A stretch of DNA of 64,000 nucleotides from NCBI GenBank assembly GCA_012862575.1, contig BLSF01000010.1, positions 62,001-126,000 on the forward strand. Direction: 5' to 3'. Below, in pieces: positions 1-9,076 of this stretch. Under the pieces are notes generated by a model. The model made no database searches. It worked only from the letters and a program-made list of their open reading frames with translations, and was not told the origin of the DNA. The stretch's first letter is position 1. The number at the start of each line of letters is the position of its first letter. Source of the DNA: Parietichytrium sp. I65-24A (lineage: Eukaryota; Sar; Bigyra; Thraustochytrida; Thraustochytriidae). A program made the translations under genes and the position numbers.

Positions 1-1
1 C

Positions 2-1468
2 GATCGGAAAACCGGACTAGTCACAGACACTGACCTGGAGACAAACGCAGTCGCTGACGTCGATCGCGAGACCGAGACAGTCACAGATTTTGATCATGGG
101 ATCGAAGCAGTTGCAGAGACCGTGGTACTCGCAGGCACCGACCGGGAGACCGAGGCACTCGCAGATACCGACCGTGAGACAGAAGCACTTGCAGAAACCT
201 GTCCGGAGACTCGGGAAAGGCTGGATGCCAATGACGTCTCTCGCATTCCACACCCCGTCCAAGAAGTAACAATTTCCAAACACCAGAAAGAGGAGACGCG
301 TGAAGGCGTGCAGCTCTATCAAAAATCGCGGAAAGTATTCTCTACCATGTCTGACGCAAAAGAGAGGCCATCAGAGGAAAGCTTCGGGCAAGCAACAAAG
401 CCTGATGGCGGCAATTCTATGGAAATTGAAGAACTTCGAGGGAACCCCTCACCGACAGTGCGCAACTCTGGTCCGGCATTGCATACATCGCATAGAAACG
501 AGGAGGTCGCCAAAGTAAACGCAAAGGGGAGCAGCAGCAGCAGCAGCAGCAGCGGCAGCGGCAGCGGAGGCGGTAGCAACTCTGGAAGTGCCCAGTCGTA
601 TGGTAAACTCGGTCCCTTCGATCGAAAGACTGGAAGTGTTCAGCCATCTGGTGAACAAGGCCCAAGGCTTAGTAGTTTGGGTCTGGAGACTCCGCCCCGA
701 GACACCATCCCCCGAAAGTCTGATTCAAGCGATACCGAGAGTGAAGGATATTCTTCCGACTCAGGCAAAGTCGACGGGAATCCAAGTCGCCGGAAGGGTG
801 TCGTTCAGGCGAAAGACGCGCGCGAAATTGCAGAAATTGCTGAGAAGCTCACACTGCTCACTCGTAAAGGTGCGGACTTGCCAGTCTTGAAGCTGACACC
901 AGAGGAAATCAAATCTCTCGAATTCGGAGAAGCAAAATCTGAGCAAGATCCTGGCAAAACCGAAAGGCTAATGAATTTAGCGAGACAATGGCTAAACAAC
1001 ATTTTGCCACCAGAAGCATGGGTCAATAGTTGCTGGAAGGATGTCACGAAAATCATAAAAATTGGGGGGTGTCAGACGGAGGAGGACGTGCTATCCTTGT
1101 TTGTGGAGTCCGTCTCACCGCAGAACAAGATCGCGATTGTACAGCGCACATCTCCACAAAATGGCGCCTACGTAAGGTTAAATATTCGAGGTAGGAAATT
1201 TGATCCAAATGTCTGCCTTGTTTGGCGGTGCTTTCAAGCACATGTGAAGAATTCCCCTCCTCGGAGTGTCGAGAAGGGAGCCAAGCATACACCCAAAAGT
1301 CGTATTACAAAGAGGCCATTGCGCGAGGAAAGCGGCATGTCAGTATCTAAGAAGAAGAAGAAGAAGCTGTCAATGACTCTCCCAGAGGAGCCGGAAAGAG
1401 AAAAGAAGAGAGCGGATACCACATTTTTTGATGCCAGAGGCAGCGCGAGTAATCCAATACTCCTCTAG
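2..1468 (+). CDS. Unrecognised low-complexity protein with 10-residue repeats, 5' end cut off by window
   Basis: The frame is open from the first bases of the window, so the start lies upstream; 488 residues are visible. The first ~65 residues are imperfect ten-residue repeats of the type D-T-D-R-E-T-E-A-L-A, about seven copies, one of them shortened. The middle is Ser/Gly-rich with an (AGC)n-encoded serine run near 530-555. A more ordered part follows around 840-1240, with a Trp/Cys-containing stretch (RQWLNNILPPEAW, CLVWRCFQ). The C-terminus has a six-lysine run that could be a nuclear localisation signal. No family was recognised. The only in-frame candidate start inside the repeats is a GTG at 122, and codons before it continue the same repeat, so a start there is unlikely. 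Confidence 0.7.
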   Translation, partial: DRKTGLVTDTDLETNAVADVDRETETVTDFDHGIEAVAETVVLAGTDRETEALADTDRETEALAETCPETRERLDANDVSRIPHPVQEVTISKHQKEETREGVQLYQKSRKVFSTMSDAKERPSEESFGQATKPDGGNSMEIEELRGNPSPTVRNSGPALHTSHRNEEVAKVNAKGSSSSSSSSGSGSGGGSNSGSAQSYGKLGPFDRKTGSVQPSGEQGPRLSSLGLETPPRDTIPRKSDSSDTESEGYSSDSGKVDGNPSRRKGVVQAKDAREIAEIAEKLTLLTRKGADLPVLKLTPEEIKSLEFGEAKSEQDPGKTERLMNLARQWLNNILPPEAWVNSCWKDVTKIIKIGGCQTEEDVLSLFVESVSPQNKIAIVQRTSPQNGAYVRLNIRGRKFDPNVCLVWRCFQAHVKNSPPRSVEKGAKHTPKSRITKRPLREESGMSVSKKKKKKLSMTLPEEPEREKKRADTTFFDARGSASNPILL

Positions 1469-2390
1469 GCACTCATGCCACTGGTATACTGCGTTTAAAG
1501 TGTCTCAAAGTCCCCTCCCCCCTTCCCCTTTGTTTTTATATCCTTTTTCAAATTTGAATGACAGGCACAAAAAATATTTTCTCTCTTTGCGAAAGCCCTA
1601 GCTAGCAACACGGTTTTCTTGTTGCATATCTATTGACACTTGGTTTAAAAAGCAAGAAATCTCAAGCAGCTCACTTTTCCGATACTGGTTTCTCTTCCAT
1701 TCCATTACCGAAAAAACTCGGCATCGAACCCCAAGACACCGAGCTCAAAGATTGGTCGACCAGTTCTCTTTGAACTTCAAAGATGACAGTCAGATCAGGA
1801 AAAGCCTTTTCGTTCGCGCATAGTTGGCATCGAGGACCATCAAAGAATCGCTCTATTCAACCGACCTCCCCACATCGCAGCACGCCTGTCAGGCTCGTCC
1901 AGAGCGCACGAAACACAGAAGCGAGTTGTTCATTGTTGATGCAACGCCCCACGCACGCAAGTCTCCCTCTCTCTCTCTCTTTTCCTCTACGACCTGGCGT
2001 AGCACTCTTGGACTTGCTCGTCAATCACATCAATCAAAAGGGGGAAACGTGGGCGCACGCCAGCGAGCGCGCAAGGCTAAGCTCGGTAGAAGGAACTTGT
2101 AAGCAAGTGGCTTAGAAAGTACACACGCAGGTCAGGTTGAAGCAAGTGCAAAGCCGGTGCATACTAGCAACACTCAGTGACTGGGCACTGACTGTGAGTC
2201 ATGATCATGTGAGTCAGTGCTTGATCGTGGAAGGGCGGATAGTGTATGGGGGTGATTGTAGAGGAGTAGAGAAGAAAGTGGCGAAGGCAATTCCCGAAAA
2301 GTGTCGCGGATTAGAGGCAGTGGAAGAGAGGCAAAGGCTCTGTTTGGGTGAAGGTGCGGGTGGTGGCGAGCGCAGAGTAGGAGGACGAGG
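1469..2390. other. Intergenic gap with likely promoter of the lectin-like gene
   Basis: No convincing gene. It holds pyrimidine-rich stretches (1505-1550, CT run 1969-1983). A quasi-palindrome at 2185-2220 has perfect 9-base arms, GCACTGACT and AGTCAGTGC, around CATGATCATG. From about 2230 to 2400 the + strand becomes purine-rich, running into the start codon at 2391. Short open frames at 1783-2115 have no recognisable content. Confidence 0.5.
2189..2199 (+). promoter_or_regulatory. TGACWGTGART site
   Basis: Exact match (TGACTGTGAGT) about 190 bases before the lectin-like start codon at 2391, in the same orientation, inside the quasi-palindrome 2185-2220. Function is inferred only from recurrence; see findings. 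Confidence 0.5.
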
Positions 2391-3542
2391 ATGAGGATGG
2401 CGAGGAAGCTCCTCGTGGGCAGCTTGGTGGCTGCCATGTGCGTGGCTGTGCGCGGCAAGGTGATCATGACAGAGGACTTTGAAGGGGGCTTCTCGAACGA
2501 GTACCTCTATCAGCTCGACTACGGCCCTGTGGCGTCGACCGGCGGAGACCTCCTCAAAATTGACACTAGCTCTGCTTACTCGGGGACGAGCTCGATGCGG
2601 ATCGAGGTGGCAGCATACAAGCCCGTATTTTTGGTGTACAAGATTGCCAACCCGGAGCAATATCAGAAACTCTTCGTTCGGGCCTACGTCAAGTTTGACA
2701 AGCCGCTCGGCGGTACGGCAAAAGAGGGGCATCAGACGCTCATAGGCTTCAAGGCAGCGTCTTCGTTCGAGAGCGGCCAGGTGAATGTGAACACAGAGCT
2801 GCGCTTTGGTCAAGTTTTCGGCTCAGTCGGACTTAACATTGTGCCTTCGGATGACATCATGTCCACGTCCGGACCTGTTTTTGAAGCTGGAACGTGGCAC
2901 TGTTTGGAGATTGCAGCCGATACAACTCCAGAGTTTGATACCTTGAAGGTTTACAAGGAAGGGGTGGAGATCATGTCTGTGACGAAGGCGAGTGACTGGG
3001 AACACGGCGCCGAAACTGGCACATATCTCACCGACAAGCTTGCTGGGGTCGCCTTTGGTATCCAGGAGTTTGGAGGCGCCGGCCTGCCTGGATCGCCTGG
3101 CTCCTATTCTATCGATAGCATTGTCATCGCAGATGAAGCTATCGGCTGCTCAGGAACCGGAGGCGGAGGTGGCGCAACTCCTTCAACAAGCCCCACAACG
3201 GTGGGCACTGCTCCTACGCCATCCACTCCAACAGCGCCATCGACGCCAACCACGTCAACCACGCCGACGAGTCCAACTGTGCCCACTCCCTCGGGCACCC
3301 CAACGACTCCGACGGCATCGAGCACAGCAGAGTCCGACTCTGGCATTTCCAGTTCAACGTTGGGCGCAATCGGCATCATAGGAGGCGCAGCTGTTGTGAC
3401 TGGCGCAATGGTATACTATATGAGCCGGAAGAGAGCTATGCAAGCCAACCAGCTCAGCCCTGTCACAAATCCTCAGACCTTCCAAAATAATTATGATAGC
3501 AAACAACGGGTTGCTCCAAGATACAGCGACTTGCCCTTGTGA
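2391..3542 (+). CDS. Cell-surface lectin/lyase-like jelly-roll protein, single-pass
   Basis: 383 residues. Residues 1-22 form a signal peptide (KLLVGSLVAAMCVAVRG). Residues ~25-250 look like a concanavalin-like beta-sandwich: an early EDFEGGF segment, then FVRAYVKF, ELRFG and TWHCLEIAAD followed by a VYKEGVEI strand. That pattern resembles Cip1-like and polysaccharide-lyase-like carbohydrate-binding domains. Residues ~255-315 are a Thr/Pro/Ser-rich stalk, likely O-glycosylated. One membrane helix lies at ~323-345 (AIGIIGGAAVVTGAMVYY), followed by a short basic tail, giving a type I protein with an extracellular domain. A role in binding or cutting surface polysaccharide is inferred from the fold; no catalytic residues could be assigned. 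A second ATG two codons downstream could also be the start. Confidence 0.75.
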   Translation: MRMARKLLVGSLVAAMCVAVRGKVIMTEDFEGGFSNEYLYQLDYGPVASTGGDLLKIDTSSAYSGTSSMRIEVAAYKPVFLVYKIANPEQYQKLFVRAYVKFDKPLGGTAKEGHQTLIGFKAASSFESGQVNVNTELRFGQVFGSVGLNIVPSDDIMSTSGPVFEAGTWHCLEIAADTTPEFDTLKVYKEGVEIMSVTKASDWEHGAETGTYLTDKLAGVAFGIQEFGGAGLPGSPGSYSIDSIVIADEAIGCSGTGGGGGATPSTSPTTVGTAPTPSTPTAPSTPTTSTTPTSPTVPTPSGTPTTPTASSTAESDSGISSSTLGAIGIIGGAAVVTGAMVYYMSRKRAMQANQLSPVTNPQTFQNNYDSKQRVAPRYSDLPL

Positions 3543-3713
3543 TTAGAACTTTTAGAGTTTAGAAAAGACTTTTTATGTTGTACCGGAACAAAGTTTTCCG
3601 TTTTTTTTTTACTGGACGGCTTCAAAATACTCGGCTCAGATCTCTCCACCCAAACGTTTAATTTTCAGCGGACGATTTAGCTCTACGTTTTGTTCTGCAG
3701 GGACAACCCAGCA

Positions 3714-3898
3714 CAACGCATTCGCATTAAATTGCCGACAAATGAATCCGTATGCTGGACTCGGCGTCTTCGCGTCCCTGCTCCAACGTTCAAAAGAGAG
3801 GGAACTGCGCTGCGCAAAGAACATCAGGCACTCATCCATTCATTCATATCCATTCATGGCGACCTGCGCTGGGTTTCAGCAGCCAATTCGAAAATGAT
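3714..3898 (+). repeat. Diverged direct repeat, copy 1
   Basis: Shares AACGCATTCG, CGACAAATGAA(T/C)CCGT, GCTGGACTCG, TCGCG(T/C)CCCTGC and G(C/T)GCTGGGT(T/C)TCAG, in order, with a block about 280 bases downstream. This is an old tandem duplication of non-coding DNA interrupted by indels. Confidence 0.55.
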
Positions 3899-3988
3899 CT
3901 CGAGGCGGCTACGTTCTCGGCAGTGAGTACCGAAGATATCATCCCTCCCAGCTAACACGTTTCCTCTGTTTGAAATACGCTGGACTTT

Positions 3989-4165
3989 CCAAACGCATTC
4001 GTGGCAAAGATCGTCGACAAATGAACCCGTGCGCTGGACTCGCTGGATGCGGCATACTCGCGCCCCTGCCCTGCTTTTAAAATCAAATCAACCAACCAAC
4101 CAGGAAGGAATCAACTCAAGGCTACATCTCGGTCCGTGCTGGGTCTCAGGAACCAACATCCAGAC
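3989..4165 (+). repeat. Diverged direct repeat, copy 2
   Basis: Partner of the block at 3714-3898. It keeps the same order of matching segments, with an extra ~10 bases (CTGGATGCGG region) and an ACCAACCAACC run. Confidence 0.55.
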
Positions 4166-4606
4166 ATATCCAGACACGGCAACCCACTTTTTGTATCGCA
4201 ACTGTATGATATTGTATGGCGTGGGCAACCCACCCATTCTCCTTCACGTGTCCACTTTCACTATGTACTGCAGTACTACCGACTCCCATCGAGCTCCTAT
4301 ATACCTCCCTAGCACACACTTTTGTTCTACCTCTCCAGAATAAGTTTCTCTTATCTATAATGTAAGAAAGCCCAGCCAAAGCGTGCACGTGCTGATGAAT
4401 GGACAGAGAATGACGACAACAAGAACAACAAGAGAAGGATGAAAACATGAAAAGATGAAAACTCTCTCTCGTTTCTCATTTATGCACATTGAAGTTTGGG
4501 ATGTATGCGAGTCAATTTGATACAAGGAGAGTCTAAGTACCATTACTGTATACGAAAACGTAGTCATGTTTTCTTTTTCAGCCTGTCACTCGGAGCCATT
4601 GTGTAC

Positions 4607-4617
4607 TGACTGTGAAT
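4607..4617 (+). promoter_or_regulatory. TGACWGTGART site
   Basis: Exact match (TGACTGTGAAT), preceded by GTAC as in the extended dyad form. It lies 720 bases before the nicotinamidase-like start at 5337, too far to assign confidently. Confidence 0.35.
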
Positions 4618-5265
4618 GCAAGATGTGAAGAAGAAGCATTGCAACGAATATGAAATATGACAATGAACCTCCGGCTCTTCAGCACAATACGTTTCGTCCC
4701 ATTACTCACAAACCGTAGCGCCAAACTCGTGCACGTTCACAAAATAAGGATCAACTGATTTTGCTTGGCTCTTGTGAACCAACCCATCGACGTAAACGAG
4801 GTTCACCTTCACCTTCATCCCAGGTACTCAGTACTCGTGCCAGTAAAGGCTACCGTATCGGTCCGTACGTACACTCTCTCACGCCAGCATGATCAATTGA
4901 TCAATAAGTTAGTGTACACAACAGCGCATCGCCACTGCTACCGAGTACTGTACAGCCGCAGTTGATGCTGACATTTCCGATAGTGAACATGGCATGTGCA
5001 TTACCTATGTGCACAACGTGCGAGAGGAGATTTTTCTCACTAAAGATTCAGTAAAGGGAGCGTTTCGGCAAGTACAGAAGTACTAACACTCTTTAAAATC
5101 CTCCGCTAGAGCTGCGTGAAGTGCGGAGAGCCAAGTTAGCACCCAAAAAAGCAAACGCAGGCAGACTGTAAACTTGTCAAGGTGCGCACTTGGAGAAGAA
5201 GGTGTCTTTGGCCCAAGTGCAAGCGAAGGCGGCATAGTTTGTAAAAACCAATAGTCGGAGGCGCG

Positions 5266-5268
<3 letters not shown>

Positions 5269-5302
<34 letters not shown>
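5269..5302 (+). repeat. (GA)17 microsatellite in 5' leader
   Basis: Uninterrupted GA dinucleotides ending 34 bases before the ATG at 5337, so probably transcribed or part of the core promoter. Confidence 0.9.
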
Positions 5303-5304
<2 letters not shown>

Positions 5305-5336
5305 GCCGGTGACGTGGTGGCAAGGAGCAGGCAAAG

Positions 5337-6179
5337 ATGCACGCTGCATACAAGTCCAACCTGCTGGGGAAGAAAGGAGGCAAGGCGCTGCTGATCATCG
5401 ATCCGCAGACAGACTTTCACACAGGGTCGCTAGCTATTCCGACGTCGCTGAAGGATGCAGCTTTGACGGCCGAGTTTATAAATGAGACCGAGCTGGATGA
5501 GATATATGTTACGCTGGATTCTCACCAGAGGTACCATATTGCGCATGCAGCGTTCTGGCACAATAAGGTCGGAGAGCATCCGCCTCCGTTCACAGTGATC
5601 TCCGAGGAGGACCTCAAGTCGCGCAAGTGGTTCCCCACAGTGTCTGCACAAGAATCCTGGTGCAAATTTTACTTGGAGTCACTGAAGAAGAACGGTAAAG
5701 TGTTGTGCATCTGGCCCGACCACTGTCTCGTAGGCTCCGAAGGCGCCTGCGTTGTTCAACCAATCCAGAAAGCTCTTGGCGAGTGGGAGAAAAAAACCAA
5801 TCGAGTCGTCACTTACATCAGAAAAGGTTGCAATAGTCTCACCGAACACTACTCTGCGTTTCGCGCCGAGGTGGAGCGGCCAGACGACCCTTCCACTGGG
5901 CTTAACCGAAACTTGATTGAGAAGCTGAAGACGCACGAGAAGGTGTATATTTGCGGCCAAGCGCTCAGTCACTGCGTAGGGCTAAGTGTTAAGGACCTCT
6001 CCGAAAACTGGGCCTCTGAAAAGCTGTCACAGCTCATAGTCCTCGAAAATTGCACGTCCAGCGTCAGTGGATTCGAAGCCCAGGGCGCAGGGTTTCTAAA
6101 GCTGTTTCGCGAGAAGGGTCTCAGCGTGCAAAAGCTGGATGCGCAAGTTACCCGCTCGAGCTGTTTTGGCGTCTTTTAA
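5337..6179 (+). CDS. Nicotinamidase/isochorismatase-family cysteine hydrolase, paralogue 1
   Basis: 280 residues, single exon, starting at an ATG. The family catalytic triad is visible: Asp22 (LLIIDPQTDF), Lys163 (YIRKG) and Cys213 (LSHCV). Metal-site residues of nicotinamidases are present as Asp61-x-His63 with His67 or His70 (LDSHQRYHIAH). The IWPDHCLVGSEG segment and NSLTEHYSAFRAEVE also match the nicotinamidase-related branch. The likely activity is amide hydrolysis of nicotinamide (to nicotinate and ammonia, NAD salvage) or a close relative; the exact substrate is inferred. No targeting signal is obvious, so it is probably cytosolic. It lies tail to tail with a close paralogue at 6740-7573, about half identical by eye. 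Confidence 0.88.
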   Translation: MHAAYKSNLLGKKGGKALLIIDPQTDFHTGSLAIPTSLKDAALTAEFINETELDEIYVTLDSHQRYHIAHAAFWHNKVGEHPPPFTVISEEDLKSRKWFPTVSAQESWCKFYLESLKKNGKVLCIWPDHCLVGSEGACVVQPIQKALGEWEKKTNRVVTYIRKGCNSLTEHYSAFRAEVERPDDPSTGLNRNLIEKLKTHEKVYICGQALSHCVGLSVKDLSENWASEKLSQLIVLENCTSSVSGFEAQGAGFLKLFREKGLSVQKLDAQVTRSSCFGVF

Positions 6180-6739
6180 TTGAATATCATATACTCTACA
6201 TACCCATCTTTTTCTGTTATAATTTTGTGGGAAGAGACACGATTTGCCCACTGGCTTCAAGCATCTTCAAGCACAGAGCGTTGAATAGAATTAGCGGATG
6301 TCCGTGTTCATTGTGTGAAACAAGTGAGTTGAGCAAGAACAGCCACGGCTTCAAGTGCTGGGCTCGAGCTGGAGACGACTTTCAACATCACCCATCGCGC
6401 TCGGTGTTTTGGGCGCAGAAACTGAGAACGAGGCTTACACATTTCGTCTATTCGGTCGGGTTATACTTTCATTCCGGACGGGGTTGGACAAAGAACGAAA
6501 AGTAAACCAAAAAGAGGGAAAATTCGGCGCAAAACAGAAGGGGTGTTCTTTGACAATGCGTGCCACCCTTTCATAGACGTTGCTGGTTGATGAAGATGAG
6601 CGCATATTCACCTGGCGTTCATATTTCCACCGCATGTCATTTCGCAAGGTTGTCGTTGTACAAGACTGAACGCGATATCGTTCTTTGAATAGAAGCCAAC
6701 ACAGATTACATGTGGTGAACGCATGCCAAAAAATTTTCC
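6180..6739. other. Gap between convergent nicotinamidase-like genes
   Basis: Holds the 3' flanks of both paralogues. No repeat, RNA gene or coding content recognised. Confidence 0.5.
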
Positions 6740-7573
6740 TTAAGTAAAACTACATTTTGCGCAAGTGGTGACTACCAAGCCCCTCTCCTTCATGTCAGAT
6801 ATGAACTTTTCGCCAGACTCCTCAAATCCTGGAACCGAAGAAGCTCCATCTTCCAGCACAACCAAGCTGGAGAGGCGGGACTGATCCCAATTGTCCGCGA
6901 GGTCTCTCACGGTAAAGTTTACACAATGGCTCTTTGCTTCGCCACACAAAATGATCCTTTTGTGTTTTCGCAGTTTGTCTAGCAATTTTGTGTTGAGCTT
7001 TGTTTTTGGATCGTCTTCACGCTCTACCTCTGCCCTGATTCCCGAATAATGTTCGGTCAAAGAGTTGTTACCTTTGAGAACGTAATTGACCGCCGAGCCT
7101 TTACGAGTTTCCCAATTCGCCAGCGCTTTCGCGATGGACGGCACAACGTTATGCCCCTCACTTGCGATGAGGCAGTGTTCCGGCCAGATAGTCAATGTGA
7201 ATCTGCCCATTCTCTCCAGCTCCGTGAGGTAATGGACGCTCCAGTCCATCAGCTCCTTCTTAATTGGCGCCCACTTCCCGGTTTCCGTCACGTCCTTCAA
7301 CGTTATGATCGTAAATGGAGTTGGGTGCTCGCCGTTTTCATCCACCCAATAAAGCGGATGTGCGATATGAAACTTTGCGTGGGTGTCCAGTGTTACATAA
7401 ATCTCATCAATTTCACTCCAATGCTTCTCAATCATCTTGGCTACTCGCTCGGCGTCCTCGTTTGCCGTCGGGATCGCCAAGCTCCCACCAGGATGAAAAT
7501 CCACTTGCGGGTCCACGATCAACACCGCGTTTCCGCCGCCCACCACATCCGTGTTCCTCGTGTAGGCCTCCAT
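6740..7573 (-). CDS. Nicotinamidase/isochorismatase-family cysteine hydrolase, paralogue 2
   Basis: 277 residues from the ATG at 7573. Reading further upstream gives only a GTG start and a Cys/Arg-rich stretch unlike the paralogue, so the shorter start is preferred. The triad is Asp21 (LIVDPQVDF), Lys at YVLKG (~162) and Cys at KSHCV (~212). The metal motif is LDTHAKFHIAH. Shared blocks with the gene at 5337 include GEHP.PFT, IWP(D/E)HCL, NSLTEHYS, RAEVER.DDP and a SHCV-containing strand. It has the same probable amidase role. Both copies keep every catalytic residue, so neither is decaying. The inverted, convergent arrangement suggests duplication with inversion. Confidence 0.88.
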   Translation of the reverse strand: MEAYTRNTDVVGGGNAVLIVDPQVDFHPGGSLAIPTANEDAERVAKMIEKHWSEIDEIYVTLDTHAKFHIAHPLYWVDENGEHPTPFTIITLKDVTETGKWAPIKKELMDWSVHYLTELERMGRFTLTIWPEHCLIASEGHNVVPSIAKALANWETRKGSAVNYVLKGNNSLTEHYSGIRAEVEREDDPKTKLNTKLLDKLRKHKRIILCGEAKSHCVNFTVRDLADNWDQSRLSSLVVLEDGASSVPGFEESGEKFISDMKERGLVVTTCAKCSFT

Positions 7574-9076
7574 CTCCGTCTCCCAGTGACCCGCGCTCGA
7601 GCCGCAGCCTGCGTCTCGCCGCCAAAGCCCCGCACAAAACTCACCGCCCCGGACTGGAACGCACAAGACCACGAGCTGAACGCCGCCCGAAGAGCTGTCA
7701 GCTGCTCGCGCTTGGTGCCTTCCTTGCTCCCTTCTCGCCGCTCAAGCTTGCTTCCTATTCTTACGGTGAAGAGAAGAAACAATTCAGTCCTGCGGTCAAG
7801 GCCAGCAGAGGTTGGCCAACAACAACAACAACAACAAGGAAGGAAGCACGAAGCGAGAGAGCTAAGCGAGCAACGAAGAAGGGTGGGAGGATGGATATGG
7901 ACACTATGTTACACGTGGCACGGCCGTAGTGTACGCGAAAGATATAAGCCATTACATGAAGAATCCTCCGCCGCGGCCGAAAAGCCTAGCTAGCCAAGCT
8001 AGCCTCTGTCAACGCGCTCACAGAGACAGTAGCGCAAAGGCAGACTCGGACGAGCAAACTTCCCTCACCGTGGCCAACATGGCCAACATGGTTACCATGG
8101 CCAACATATGACAACATCATCACCATTGTCACCTTTCAAGCTATAAAGCGAAAGTGAAAGCTGTGAAAGCAAAGCGAGACAAGTACAAGTGAGTCAAACG
8201 AGGCAGTTTCGAAGCACGCCACGGTCGCCCGGAGCGGCGGTTACGTCCGTGCCCAGCATTGAGTTCATCATTCATCATACATCATTCGTGATATGATGAT
8301 TCATGCGCCCTTCATTTTCGGAAATGGGATAATTGAAATGGGCCTCGGCTTTCCGTCGCAGACTGTCTCGAAGCGCAAACGCAATCAACAGAGCAGCGAA
8401 GCAAGGACAGCCTTCGAAGACTTCGACTCGCTTTGCAAGCATGAAGAAAAGCATTGAAGAAAAGAATAAATTTATATCATTTTTAATCCTGCACTCTTCG
8501 CCCCTATTTCAGTGCGACCGTGGTGTCCGGAGATCGAATTTCGGAGGCGACAATTGATCCGTTGTGGCGGCGAGTCCTTTCCGCTATTTTTTCTTCCACT
8601 TTTTCCTGGCTGATTGGTAGTGTTTGATAGGTAAGTGCTATATTCTGAAAGCACACGCACACGCGCGAAACGAGAGGAAAGGAAACGACACGAAAGGTAA
8701 AAGCATATAGCAAAAGACGAGAGCAAATGATCCGATGAGATGGTTCGTCCTTCGCGAAACTTTCACAAAAAGAAATGAATTGCAAACTGTAAACATTACA
8801 TTGTAAACTGTGGATGTGAATTGTATAGATTGCAATTGTTCACTAGGAAATCGGGAGTGACTGGTGAACCTCTTCGAGATTGATGAGTTACTAACATGTA
8901 AGTGTCTGCCATTTCCTTCTCTTTTACGCTGGTAGTAAGAGGTGGCGCGCAATGTCGATGGCAGATGCCAAAGCCCTTGGAGTTTGAAAGCAGGCAGTCT
9001 GCGCTGGTCCGAGATTCCAAGCAAAAGTAGTCGCGCAAGGCAGCAGCGAGCGGAGCAAAAAAAAGGTGCGAGCAAG
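7574..9076. other. Intergenic gap between divergent genes
   Basis: Serves the upstream sides of paralogue 2 (- strand) and the calcyphosin-like gene (+ strand). It contains an (AAC)n run at 7820-7840, a small tandem repeat at 8069-8112, and ATC/ATG-rich sequence at 8264-8305. GTAAGT donor-like sites at 8631 and 8898 on the + strand could mark an untranslated first exon of the calcyphosin-like gene; no protein evidence supports this. Confidence 0.45.
8069..8112 (+). repeat. Short tandem repeat TGGCCAACA
   Basis: Three near copies of TGGCCAACATGG interrupted by TTACCA. Non-coding. Confidence 0.7.

Larger units (their letters stand above)
3543..5336. other. Long intergenic gap with diverged duplicated block
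   Basis: No gene supported. A T-run at 3600-3610 follows the upstream gene. Two related blocks start at 3714 and 3990 (see repeat entries). A TGACWGTGART site lies at 4607. The last part is a (GA)n tract just before the nicotinamidase-like gene. Several short open frames here have no recognisable products. Confidence 0.5.
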
